NCBI GenBank assembly: GCA_002309995.1
Contig: DBYB01000061.1
Coordinates: 91,190 to 155,189, forward strand
DNA: 64,000 nt
From: Bacteroidales bacterium UBA1197
GTDB lineage: Bacteria > Bacteroidota > Bacteroidia > Bacteroidales > UBA932
Direction of reading: 5' to 3'
In this document: in pieces, positions 1-8,234 of the stretch
How positions within the stretch are numbered: the stretch's first letter is position 1
Layout of the letters: every line of letters begins with the position of its first letter
Program-made: the position numbers and the translations under genes
The notes under the pieces: generated by a model
Seen by the model: only the letters and a program-made list of their open reading frames with translations
Databases searched by the model: none
What the model was told of the DNA's origin: nothing

Positions 1-729
1 GATAAGATTATCTGGAGCTGGCACATCTGGATACCCGCCACGGCAATTGAGTCTAACACTTATGGTGGAATATACTCAAGCGCACTGATGGATCGCAACC
101 TTGGCGCACTGGTTGCTGCAACCACAACCAGCGTTCCCGTAGAGTCTTTTGGCCTCCACTATGAGTGGGGACGCAAAGATCCTTTTGTTGGAGCCAGAGG
201 TATAGCAGACAACAACTTTGCAAAAGTTAGCGGCGAAGCTACGTCCATCGGCTATGGAATGACGTTAGCAGAATCTATCGCCAATCCTGCCAAATATGGC
301 GTGTACACCGAAGCCGATTCTTGGGGCAACTGGTTAACTCCTTATGACTCCAACCATTGGCAGGACAGCGAGAAGACAATGTATGACCCTTGTCCTAAAG
401 GCTATAGAGTTCCCAAACGTGATACAGCACAACCTCTGCACGGCTCAGACCTCAGTACCGTAACAGGCTGGAGTGATGTCGCAGCCTCTGGCGACAATGC
501 GGCCTATTTCACATTGGGTAATCCTGCTACCGTATTCCCTTATTGCGGTCTGGTTTGCGAGAATGGTAAGTATATTGACCATCTTGGCGCACGCACCTTT
601 ATCTGGACAGCTTATGCTTCCAGCAGCAGCGGCAGCGGTTATATGATGGATGTTCGTTTAGAATCTACACACAAATTGACAAGCACCGTCACGGCCCGTG
701 GTTGCTCCGTACGTTGCGTAGCCGAATAA
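1..729 (+). CDS. FISUMP-like surface protein, 5' truncated by the window edge
   Basis: The reading frame is open from base 1, so the gene begins upstream. The visible 242 residues start with DKIIWSWHIWIP, then show MDRNLGALV, HYEWGRKDPF, MYDPCPKGYRVPKR and a final CSVRCVAE. The order of MDRNLGA, WGR and YDPCPxGYxVP is that of the Fibrobacter succinogenes major paralogous (FISUMP) domain, found in secreted surface proteins of unknown function. It closely resembles residues about 390-645 of the next gene, so the two are tandem paralogues. Its base composition looks lower in G+C than its neighbour. No catalytic residue can be assigned. Confidence 0.7.
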   Translation, partial: DKIIWSWHIWIPATAIESNTYGGIYSSALMDRNLGALVAATTTSVPVESFGLHYEWGRKDPFVGARGIADNNFAKVSGEATSIGYGMTLAESIANPAKYGVYTEADSWGNWLTPYDSNHWQDSEKTMYDPCPKGYRVPKRDTAQPLHGSDLSTVTGWSDVAASGDNAAYFTLGNPATVFPYCGLVCENGKYIDHLGARTFIWTAYASSSSGSGYMMDVRLESTHKLTSTVTARGCSVRCVAE

Positions 730-745
730 TTAACGTACAGTGGCT

Positions 746-3391
746 ATGAAGAACCTCGGTTCAAAAGCCATGATGATCATGCTCGCCGTGTTTGCGGCGG
801 GCATGATTTCATCATGTGAAAACACGATTGACAACGAGGAGCCGCAGAACGGTAACACTATAACTTTCACCTGCGAAATCAACTCCCTTTCCAAGGTGGA
901 CGTGTCCAACGAAGGAAAAACCACCTGGGAGGTAGGCGACCAGATTCTCATCAATGCAGGTTCCAATGGCAACACCCGTGAGACCGTAACCCTCAAGGCA
1001 AGTGACATCAGCGCAGACGGAAGGTCGGCCAAGATTGCCGTAACTATCCCTCCGTACGAGCATAAGCACTACCAGACGGGCGAGCGTGACGACGTCAGCA
1101 CATACTATGCAATGTATCCTGCAGACGCCGTAGCTCCCAATGCGCTCTACTACAACCAGGCGTTCACCAACACCAACGCTATGCTTATGGCAGGCTGCAA
1201 CAAAGACAACACCATCGTGTTCTACAATGTGTGCGGCCTCATCTCCTTCACCGTGAGCGGCGAAATTGACAGCTACATCTTCAGCGGCAACAATGGCGAC
1301 ACCGTCGGATACGACGTGTACCAGTGCCGCGTAAGGGATACCGGCGACGGGCCTGCCCTCACCTCCCCCAAGGCTGCCGACAGTTACCAGACCTTCAATC
1401 CACTTACCACGGTCAAGGGCCCTGTCGTATCCGACGGCACAACCCTCAACTACATCTACATTCCCGTGGCCAAGGATGCCAGGCAGGAGTTCACCCAGGG
1501 CTTTACCCTCAAGCTGCTCAAGGACGGCAAGCTCGTGAAGATTGTCCGTACGCAGAACCCTATGACCATCGCCCGCAACAGGCTGGTGCGCCTCGGGAGC
1601 CTCGATTCGCATATGGAAGACCCTTCAGCAGGCGAAACCCACAAGTCTGAAATCCCCACCGAGGGTGCCAAGGACCTGTGCTCCGAAGGCACGGCCAACT
1701 GCTACATCGTTTCCGGCCCCGGCACATATAAGTTCAAGGCCGTCAAGGGCAACAGCAGCGCATCCGTCGATTCGATGGAAAGCGTAGATGTTGTCTGGGA
1801 AACCTGGTGCAACGGAGAGGCCGTCACCGGCGGCAGCGTGGTGAAGGCAGTGGACTTCGAGGACGGATGGGTGTACTTCCAGGTAGCGGAAGGCAATCAT
1901 CCCGGCAACGCCCTCATCGCCGCCAGGAATTCCGGAGATTCAGTCATCTGGAGCTGGCACATCTGGGTACCGGAGACCACTATAGAGTCTGATACCTACA
2001 AGATGTCTGCACACCTGGTAATGGACCGCAACCTGGGCGCTCTGGTGACTGCGAAAGCAGGAGCCGGAAGCGGCACGTCTTTCGGCCTGTTCTACCAGTG
2101 GGGACGCAAGGATCCTATCCCCGGAATGCAGAGCACGACCATAAAGACTGCTGCAACGGTATCCGGAAAGGCTGCTACGGTTGAGCGCAAAGCCGTATCC
2201 ATAGCGGAAGCGACCGCCAATCCTACGGTCATCTACGCCCTGGACGACGTCGACTGGAACTCAACGGCAGACAACGACCTCTGGGGTAAATCTACGGGCA
2301 ACAAGACTATGTATGATCCCTGCCCTCCCGGATACAAGGTTCCCCGCCGCAGCGACGCAGGAGGCCTGTTTACAAGCCTGCCCGACGCCACGGGATGGGA
2401 GGAGCATCAGGATAGCGGCTATCTGCTGGCCGGAGACCCTGCCGTGAGCATTGCTTATTCCGGCTACATAGACGATTATATCACGTCTCCCGGTTCGTAC
2501 ACACATCCCGGTGACCGAATTATGATCTGGAGTGCAGACGGCTCCGACGCCAAGGCCTATGGCCTGGACCGCCGTTTCGATGCCAGCCCCCGGACGTGTG
2601 GCGCCAAGTCCAACCCCAAGGCCCGTGGCGGTTCCGTACGCTGCGTCAGCGAAGCCGCAGCCCCGTTCGTGAACGAACCCGGAATGCCGGTGATGGGAAG
2701 CTACACCAAGACCGATTTCTCGTCCACCCAGATGGCAGAGCTCTCCGGCCTGTGCTTCAGCAAGGACGGCGATTTTATGTGGGGCGTCGGTGACGGCGGC
2801 ACCCTGTACAAGATAGGCTTCGATATGAGCGTGACTGTACAGATGACTCCTACGCAGACCTCCGAGGCCGACCTTGAAGGCGTGACGATGGATCCGGTGA
2901 CCAAGGACCTGTATTTCTGCTGCGAGCCCGACAGGATACGCAAGACCACGGCTCCCAACTACAACACAATCACCAAAATTATCGAGGTAACGGAAGCCGC
3001 AGAAATGGGTAACTCCGGTCTTGAAGGCATTACCTATTACAAGGACAATGTCATTTATACCGGTTCACAGTACGGAGCTAATCTCTGGGCCTATAACTTA
3101 AACGGAACCAAGCTTTGGAAAAAGGCACTTGGCTCCATTGCGTTTGAGATCCAGGAAGTTGGCGACCTGTACTATGATGCTCAGACAGACTTGCTCTGGG
3201 TAAGCGATTCCGAGGCTTTCAAGATTTTCGTGTTCGACGGAGCTGTGACTACCCTCAAGGCGATGTACAATATTAGCTTCATCGGCAACCCGGAAGCAAT
3301 TCTGGTAGATCACGCAAGGAGCTGCGTCTGGGTCGGAGACGACAGGGGCAGTTCTTCCAGGATTTACAAGATTTCGTTTACCGATTTATAA
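746..3391 (+). CDS. Large lipoprotein: fimbrillin-like, FISUMP-like and SdiA-regulated-type domains
   Basis: An 881-residue exported lipoprotein. The signal peptide ends in the lipobox MISSC. ATG at 746 is preferred; a GTG at 740 would add two residues. Residues about 30-290 resemble the fimbrillin/Mfa-like N-terminal domain (WEVGDQILIN). About 315-645 is a FISUMP-like domain with MDRNLGALV, YQWGRKDP and MYDPCPPGYKVP. About 650-881 resembles the SdiA-regulated beta-propeller family (LSGLCFSKDGDFMWGVGDGG, LEGVTMDPVTKDLYF, LEGITYYKDN). It follows the truncated paralogue by 16 bases and probably shares its operon. A terminator follows the stop. Location at the cell surface is inferred; no enzyme activity is claimed. 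Confidence 0.75.
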   Translation: MKNLGSKAMMIMLAVFAAGMISSCENTIDNEEPQNGNTITFTCEINSLSKVDVSNEGKTTWEVGDQILINAGSNGNTRETVTLKASDISADGRSAKIAVTIPPYEHKHYQTGERDDVSTYYAMYPADAVAPNALYYNQAFTNTNAMLMAGCNKDNTIVFYNVCGLISFTVSGEIDSYIFSGNNGDTVGYDVYQCRVRDTGDGPALTSPKAADSYQTFNPLTTVKGPVVSDGTTLNYIYIPVAKDARQEFTQGFTLKLLKDGKLVKIVRTQNPMTIARNRLVRLGSLDSHMEDPSAGETHKSEIPTEGAKDLCSEGTANCYIVSGPGTYKFKAVKGNSSASVDSMESVDVVWETWCNGEAVTGGSVVKAVDFEDGWVYFQVAEGNHPGNALIAARNSGDSVIWSWHIWVPETTIESDTYKMSAHLVMDRNLGALVTAKAGAGSGTSFGLFYQWGRKDPIPGMQSTTIKTAATVSGKAATVERKAVSIAEATANPTVIYALDDVDWNSTADNDLWGKSTGNKTMYDPCPPGYKVPRRSDAGGLFTSLPDATGWEEHQDSGYLLAGDPAVSIAYSGYIDDYITSPGSYTHPGDRIMIWSADGSDAKAYGLDRRFDASPRTCGAKSNPKARGGSVRCVSEAAAPFVNEPGMPVMGSYTKTDFSSTQMAELSGLCFSKDGDFMWGVGDGGTLYKIGFDMSVTVQMTPTQTSEADLEGVTMDPVTKDLYFCCEPDRIRKTTAPNYNTITKIIEVTEAAEMGNSGLEGITYYKDNVIYTGSQYGANLWAYNLNGTKLWKKALGSIAFEIQEVGDLYYDAQTDLLWVSDSEAFKIFVFDGAVTTLKAMYNISFIGNPEAILVDHARSCVWVGDDRGSSSRIYKISFTDL

Positions 3392-3399
3392 TCTTCTTT

Positions 3400-3436
3400 A
3401 CTGCCGGGCTGCCAAACAGTCCGGCAGTTTTTTTAT
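3400..3436 (+). terminator. Rho-independent terminator after the FISUMP lipoprotein
   Basis: ACTGCCGG (3400-3407) pairs perfectly with CCGGCAGT (3421-3428) and is followed by a run of T. The T-run merges into the -7 box of the next gene. Confidence 0.8.
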
Positions 3437-3441
3437 ATTTG
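3434..3441 (+). promoter_or_regulatory. Bacteroidota -7 box for the 3462 gene
   Basis: TATATTTG is a perfect match to the TAnnTTTG consensus of the primary sigma factor of Bacteroidota and lies 20 bases before the start codon. Confidence 0.65.
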
Positions 3442-3461
3442 TGGTATAAATCGCAAAAGCT

Positions 3462-3872
3462 ATGAAGTATCGCCTTATTCTGACAGCCCTGGCTGCGCTG
3501 GCTCTTTCGTCCTGCGCAGCTTTGCTTAGTACAAACAACGGAGACGTGACCGGGGCGCCGAAAGGCGGTCTCGTGACTTCCGAGAACGTGTCGTCCCAGG
3601 TTTCAGGCAAACTGACGTCGAGGGGCGGATACCAGCCAACCGACGGCGACGTTTCCAGGTACTCCGACAGCCTGGCCGACTTCCTGCAGGCCAACGTGCC
3701 GAATTTCGGCGCCTACAGGAACGCGGCGATAATAGTTGACGGTAAAGTTAAAGACAACCTGAGCGCCGTGAAACTCAGCAGGATAAAGAATATCACAGTG
3801 ATGGACAAGGCCCCCTCGCTGCAGGTCGGAACCAAATCCACAAGCGGGGCCATCGTAATCACCACGAAATAG
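3462..3872 (+). CDS. Small lipoprotein with isolated TonB-plug-like domain
   Basis: 136 residues. The signal peptide MKYRLILTALAALALSSC ends in a lipobox Cys at about residue 18. The C-terminal 55 residues (IIVDGKVKD, LSRIKNITVMDKAPS, SGAIVITTK) have the shape of the plug core of SusC-type receptors, where a VDG strand is followed by an I..I.VLKDA segment and a GxxxITTK strand. There is no barrel. The gene has its own promoter and is convergent with the LacI gene 3 bases away. It may be a lipid-anchored partner or decoy of a transporter; function unknown. Confidence 0.6.
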   Translation: MKYRLILTALAALALSSCAALLSTNNGDVTGAPKGGLVTSENVSSQVSGKLTSRGGYQPTDGDVSRYSDSLADFLQANVPNFGAYRNAAIIVDGKVKDNLSAVKLSRIKNITVMDKAPSLQVGTKSTSGAIVITTK

Positions 3873-3875
3873 CCG

Positions 3876-4928
3876 CTAATAGAAATCCACGTTGTACCGC
3901 GTCAATATGTCCATATGAACGAAATTGTCGCGGCGGGCGGGGTATTTGCCCAGGACTATCCTCTCGGCGAGCGCCTTTATTGCCAGGGCCAACTGATCGT
4001 CAGGATGCTGGCATACAAGGGCCGAAACCGTGCCGCGGCTGAGGGCCTGCATGTTGGCTTCGAGGTTGTCGAAGCCAACCACGCGCCGGCCCCGTTGGGG
4101 ATGCCTTTCGAGCCACGGCACGAGCAGGTGTATCCTGGAGTTGAACATCGCAATCTGCCTGGTGTCGGGGTGAGACTCGAAGAACTCGTCCAGAGCCGCC
4201 TCGGCGGCCGGTATGTCAGCAGGATTGATGAGGACGTTATGGACCACGCAGTCCGGGAAATGCTCGTGAATGTAGTCCAGGAAACCTGCACGGCGGTCTA
4301 CGGTAGGGTCGGACATACGCTGCACGTCGCGCTGCACGCGCACTACCAGGAGGCTCTTTACGGGAAGCCCGCCGGTCAGCTGGTCGGCGCATAGATATCC
4401 GCTTCGGTACATCGGCATTCCGAAAAAGGCCAGGTAGCCCAAATCGTCCAGTTTGGTATCCACGAAGACATAGGGAATATCCTTACTGCGCAGAGCAGCA
4501 GTTATCTGTAAGGTTGCCTCCCTGAACATCGGGGCGATGACCACTCCGGAAGGGTTGCTGTCCCACATCTTGCGCGCAGCGGCCTTGAGGGACTCCACGT
4601 CCGTGGGATCGTAACCAAAATGCTCGATCGAAACGCCTCCGGAAGCCAGAGGGTCGAGGGCCTTTTCCATTCCTCCGGCGGCCAGGCTCCAGAAGCCGCC
4701 CGGCTCATCCTCCGGCATAAGGACGGCAATCAGGTGGGAACCGCCCCTGGCCAGCATCGATGCATAAACGTTAGGCTCGTACCCAAGGTCCTGGATGGCC
4801 TTCATCACTGCATCATAACTCTTCCTGGACACTTCTCCCCTGTTGTGGAGCACCCTGTCCACCGTACCTTTGGACAGTCCGGTTAAGCGGGCTATGTCGA
4901 GTATCGTTGATTTCGCTTTATTCGCCAT
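3876..4928 (-). CDS. LacI/GalR-family regulator of the pectin operon
   Basis: 350 residues. The N-terminal helix-turn-helix (residues about 5-50: ILDIARLTGLSKGTVDRVL, then LGYEPN) is of LacI type, followed by a periplasmic-binding-protein-like sugar-binding domain to the end. The start at 4928 gives the canonical LacI N terminus; a longer open frame upstream would run antisense through the GH28 gene and is rejected. It is transcribed away from the pectin operon, and two palindromes with central CG lie between the two starts. The inducer is probably a pectin-derived uronate or oligomer (inferred from context). Its -7 box ends 4 bases before the ATG, suggesting a leaderless transcript. Confidence 0.88.
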   Translation of the reverse strand: MANKAKSTILDIARLTGLSKGTVDRVLHNRGEVSRKSYDAVMKAIQDLGYEPNVYASMLARGGSHLIAVLMPEDEPGGFWSLAAGGMEKALDPLASGGVSIEHFGYDPTDVESLKAAARKMWDSNPSGVVIAPMFREATLQITAALRSKDIPYVFVDTKLDDLGYLAFFGMPMYRSGYLCADQLTGGLPVKSLLVVRVQRDVQRMSDPTVDRRAGFLDYIHEHFPDCVVHNVLINPADIPAAEAALDEFFESHPDTRQIAMFNSRIHLLVPWLERHPQRGRRVVGFDNLEANMQALSRGTVSALVCQHPDDQLALAIKALAERIVLGKYPARRDNFVHMDILTRYNVDFY

Positions 4929-4932
4929 ACTG

Positions 4933-4940
4933 CAAATATA
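4933..4940 (-). promoter_or_regulatory. -7 box of the LacI gene
   Basis: Read on the minus strand this is TATATTTG, a perfect consensus. Only CAGT separates it from the ATG at 4928, so transcription would begin at or next to the start codon. Confidence 0.6.
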
Positions 4941-4960
4941 GAAAACTTTCGAAATACTTT

Positions 4961-5000
4961 CCGTGCCCGTACACGAAAATCTTTCCGTGAACGTGCACGG
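4961..5000. promoter_or_regulatory. Two LacI-type operators in the divergent promoter region
   Basis: CCGTGAACGTGCACGG (4985-5000) is a 16-bp palindrome with 7 of 8 matching half-site bases and the central CG typical of LacI-family sites. A weaker copy, CCGTGCCCGTACACGA, is at 4961-4976. Their starts are 24 bases apart, and both lie between the divergent -7 boxes, so one bound repressor could control both promoters. Confidence 0.6.
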
Positions 5001-5016
5001 AATTAAAAAATAATCG

Positions 5017-5024
5017 TATATTTG
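5017..5024 (+). promoter_or_regulatory. -7 box of the pectin operon
   Basis: Perfect TATATTTG, 25 bases before the GH28 start and 16 bases after the stronger operator palindrome. Confidence 0.65.
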
Positions 5025-5049
5025 CAGCCGTACACTACTGCAGTAACCA

Positions 5050-6528
5050 ATGAAAAACAGCAATTTAGTTATCCTGACACTCTGCTCCGCACTGGCTCTG
5101 TCCTGTGCAGGACCGGGCAAAAACAGCACTACAGCCAGCCAGGATGCAATTCCATTCGACATAACGGCGCCTGAACCATCGATTCCCGAGCACAGCGTAA
5201 ACATCCTCGACTTCGGCGGAATGCCCGACGGCGTCGGACTCAACACCGATGCTTTCGCAAAAGCTTTCGACGAACTGGAACGCAGGGGCGGCGGCCGCGT
5301 GGTCGTACCCGCCGGCATCTGGCTCACCGGCCCCATCGGCCTTAAGAGTCACACTGAGCTTCACCTGGAAGCGAACGCTGTTATCGTATTCTCAACGGAC
5401 CAGGATCTCTACCCCATAGTTGACACCAACTTCGAAGGACTCGATATGAAGCGCTGCCTCGCCCCCATCCACGCCGAAGGGGCCACAGACATCGCTATAA
5501 CCGGCAAGGGTATCATCGACGGCAACGGAGCGCCCTGGAGGGAACTGAAGAAGCGAAAGGTGGGTGACGACATCTGGAAAGCGACCCTCAAGAGCGGCGG
5601 AGTGCTCTCCGACGACAAGAAAGTCTGGTATCCCGACGAGGGCTACAAGAAAGCACGCCTCACCGCGGGCTCCCTCAATATGCAGGACCCCTCCCTCGAC
5701 CTTCAGGAAATCAAGACCTTCCTCCGGCCGGTGCTGGTTAGCCTGCGTTCCTGCGAGAACGTGCTCCTGGAGGGCGTAACCTTTCAGAACTCCCCTTCCT
5801 GGAACGTGCATCCGCTCTGGTGCAGGAACGTAACGATACGCAACATCACCATCCGCAGCCCCCACTACTCCACCAACGGCGACGGCATCGACATTGACGG
5901 ATGCGAGAACGTAGTGCTCACCGGCTCCACCTTCGACGTGGGCGACGACGCCATCTGCATCAAGTCCGGCAAGGACGCCGACGGACGCCGCCACGGCAAG
6001 GCCTGCCGCAACCTTGTAATCAAGGACTGCACGGTGTACCACGGACACGGAGGCTTCGTGATCGGCTCCGAGATGAGCGGCGGAGTGGAGAACATCATTG
6101 TGGACGGATGCTCCTTTATCGGCACCGACGTTGGCCTGCGCTTCAAGAGCACCCGCGGCCGCGGCGGCCTGGTGAGGAATATCTGGTGCCGCAACATCTA
6201 TATGAAAGACATTGTGGCGGAGGCCGTGACCTTCAACCTGTATTATGCAGGCGTGGCGGCGACGGAGAGGACGGATGATTCTTCGGCTGTGACCAAAACG
6301 AATCTGCCGGAAGTGGACGAGACTACGCCCGAGTTCAGGGACATCCACTTCAGCAATCTGGTTTGCTCCGGCGCAAAGCAGGCCATCTACATCAACGGCC
6401 TGCCGGAACTGCCTCTCGCGAACGTTTCTTTCGAGAACAGCGTGTTCTGCGCAGAGAAGGACGTGGAGATCCACAACGCGAAAAACATCACTTTCAATAA
6501 GGTAACAGTCAACGGGAAAGAGTTATGA
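5050..6528 (+). CDS. GH28 polygalacturonase-type lipoprotein
   Basis: 492 residues. It hydrolyses alpha-1,4-galacturonosyl or related pectin linkages, probably in the periplasm or at the outer membrane. The signal peptide ends in LALSC, a lipobox. The right-handed beta-helix carries the GH28 signature: NGDGIDIDG near residue 277, DDAICIKSG near 299, HGHGG near 332 and RFKS near 363, the last taking the place of the usual RIK. An N-terminal DFGGMPDGVGLNTDAF segment is typical of the family. It is the first gene of the operon, and its stop overlaps the next start as ATGA. Whether it attacks homogalacturonan or rhamnogalacturonan cannot be decided from sequence. Confidence 0.9.
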   Translation: MKNSNLVILTLCSALALSCAGPGKNSTTASQDAIPFDITAPEPSIPEHSVNILDFGGMPDGVGLNTDAFAKAFDELERRGGGRVVVPAGIWLTGPIGLKSHTELHLEANAVIVFSTDQDLYPIVDTNFEGLDMKRCLAPIHAEGATDIAITGKGIIDGNGAPWRELKKRKVGDDIWKATLKSGGVLSDDKKVWYPDEGYKKARLTAGSLNMQDPSLDLQEIKTFLRPVLVSLRSCENVLLEGVTFQNSPSWNVHPLWCRNVTIRNITIRSPHYSTNGDGIDIDGCENVVLTGSTFDVGDDAICIKSGKDADGRRHGKACRNLVIKDCTVYHGHGGFVIGSEMSGGVENIIVDGCSFIGTDVGLRFKSTRGRGGLVRNIWCRNIYMKDIVAEAVTFNLYYAGVAATERTDDSSAVTKTNLPEVDETTPEFRDIHFSNLVCSGAKQAIYINGLPELPLANVSFENSVFCAEKDVEIHNAKNITFNKVTVNGKEL

Positions 6529-8234
6529 ATAGATTCTTCGCTTCGCTCAGAATGACAGGGAAGGGGCTCAGAATGACAGTGGGAGCACTGGTTATATGGC
6601 TGGTTTGCAGCTCGTTTACCATTCACCTTATGGGTGACAGCACAATGGCTGAGAAGGACCTTCGCGGAGGAACCAATCCCGAGCGCGGCTGGGGAATGAT
6701 GTTCCAGAATTTCCTCGACGACGGGGTGAAGGTGGTGAATTACGCAATCAACGGCCTCAGCACCAAGAGCTGCATCGACAAGGGCGTGTGGGATAAGGTT
6801 TATTCTTCCGTGCAGCCCGGCGATTATGTGTTCATCGAGTTCGGTCACAACGACTCCAAAGAAAGCGATCCTGTCCGCTATGCCGCAGCGTGGGGCGCCT
6901 ACCAGGATAACCTCCGCACTTTCATCGACGGAGTGAGGGAGAAGGGGGGCAAGCCCGTGCTGCTGACTCCCGTCGCCCGCCGCTGGTTCAAGAAGGCCGG
7001 AGATTCGGAATCCCTGAAACTGGACCGCAGCTGCCACGGCGAGTATCCCGATGCAATGAAGGCAGTCGCAGCTGAAAAAGATGTCGTACTGCTGGATGTT
7101 ACCACGGCAACGCTTGACTGGCTGGAATCACTTGGCGACGAGGCTTCCAAGGCCTACTTTATGATTTCCACCGGCAAGGACGACAACACGCACACCGTTG
7201 CCTGCGGCGCCCGCGAGGTTACAGAGATAGTGTGCGGCCTCATCCAGGACTCGATTCCCGAGGTTGCCGAGCACCTTACCGGCTACGACATCGTGGTCTC
7301 TGCCGACGGTCACGGCGACTATATGACCGTACAGGAAGCGGTGAACGCCCTTCCCAACTACAGCCACAACGTCATCAGCACCGTGTACGTGCGCAAGGGC
7401 GTTTATAAGGAGTGCGTGAGCATCCCCCACACCAAGTTCCGCGTGCACTTCATCGGCGAAGATGCAGAAAAGACCGTCATCACCTACGACAATTACGCCA
7501 AGCGCATCTGGCCCGAACGCGACTTTGCGGTGGGCACTTCAGGCAGCGCTACCATCTACATTCACGCAAGTTACATCACCTTCGAGAACCTCACGTTCGA
7601 GAACAGTGCCGGCGAGGGCAAGGAAATCGGCCAGGCCGTGGCGGTGTTCACCGACGGCGACTTCCTGTTCTTCCGCAACTGCCGCTTCCTGGGCAATCAG
7701 GACACCCTCTACACCTACGGGCGCTATGGCAAGTTCGGCGGCATCAAGCGCAACTACTTCCTCGACTGCTACATTGAGGGAACCACCGACTTCATCTTCG
7801 GCACCAGCATCGCATACTTCGAGAACTGCCTGATACACAGCAAGAAGAACAGTTACGTGACGGCAGCTTCCACCCTTCAGGGCCAGAAGTACGGATACGT
7901 ATTCAAGGGCTGCACCCTCACCGCCGACCCCGGCATCACCAAGTGCTACCTGGGCAGGCCCTGGGGCGCTTACGCCAAGACGGTCTTCATCGACTGCGAA
8001 CTTGGCCCGCACATCCTGCCTGAAGGCTGGCACGACTGGGAGAAGGAAGGCAAGCCCGACACCAAGAAGAACAGCTACTACGCCGAGTTCGGCAACCACG
8101 GGCCGGGAGCCCGCGGGCCCCGTGTGAAATGGGCACACACTCTCAAGGCAAAGGACCTCGCTTATTACAGCTTCGAGAAAGTGATGTACCAGGCCGAGGA
8201 CGGAATCAAATGGAATCCATTCGACAATAAATGA
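6525..8234 (+). CDS. CE12 acetylesterase fused to CE8 pectin methylesterase
   Basis: 569 residues with two enzymes. About 33-250 is an SGNH/GDSL rhamnogalacturonan acetylesterase (CE12): MGDSTMAEK, FIEFGHNDSK and DNTHTVACGA give the Ser, Asn and Asp/His blocks. About 260-565 is a pectin methylesterase (CE8): GQAVAV, GNQDTLYTYG, TTDFIFG and YLGRPWGAYAKT hold the Gln, two Asp and Arg of the active site. Together they remove acetyl and methyl groups so lyases and GH28 can act. The first 16 residues (MNRFFASLRMTGKGLR) are translated from a dispersed repeat, so ATG at 6573, just before the hydrophobic signal segment, is an alternative start. The ATGA overlap with GH28 favours 6525. Confidence 0.9.
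   Translation: MNRFFASLRMTGKGLRMTVGALVIWLVCSSFTIHLMGDSTMAEKDLRGGTNPERGWGMMFQNFLDDGVKVVNYAINGLSTKSCIDKGVWDKVYSSVQPGDYVFIEFGHNDSKESDPVRYAAAWGAYQDNLRTFIDGVREKGGKPVLLTPVARRWFKKAGDSESLKLDRSCHGEYPDAMKAVAAEKDVVLLDVTTATLDWLESLGDEASKAYFMISTGKDDNTHTVACGAREVTEIVCGLIQDSIPEVAEHLTGYDIVVSADGHGDYMTVQEAVNALPNYSHNVISTVYVRKGVYKECVSIPHTKFRVHFIGEDAEKTVITYDNYAKRIWPERDFAVGTSGSATIYIHASYITFENLTFENSAGEGKEIGQAVAVFTDGDFLFFRNCRFLGNQDTLYTYGRYGKFGGIKRNYFLDCYIEGTTDFIFGTSIAYFENCLIHSKKNSYVTAASTLQGQKYGYVFKGCTLTADPGITKCYLGRPWGAYAKTVFIDCELGPHILPEGWHDWEKEGKPDTKKNSYYAEFGNHGPGARGPRVKWAHTLKAKDLAYYSFEKVMYQAEDGIKWNPFDNK
6531..6557 (+). repeat. 27-bp dispersed repeat, copy 1, inside a coding start
   Basis: AGATTCTTCGCTTCGCTCAG followed by AATGACA. 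The inverse complement recurs at 29196-29222 exactly and at 50923-50949 with one difference. A partial second unit, GCTCAGAATGACA, follows at 6566-6578. Here the repeat codes for the peptide RFFASLRMT. Confidence 0.8.

Noticed and set aside
4929..5336. 136-codon N-terminal extension of the LacI gene
   Set aside because: It runs antisense through the GH28 gene and across both operators and the promoter; the canonical LacI start is at 4928.
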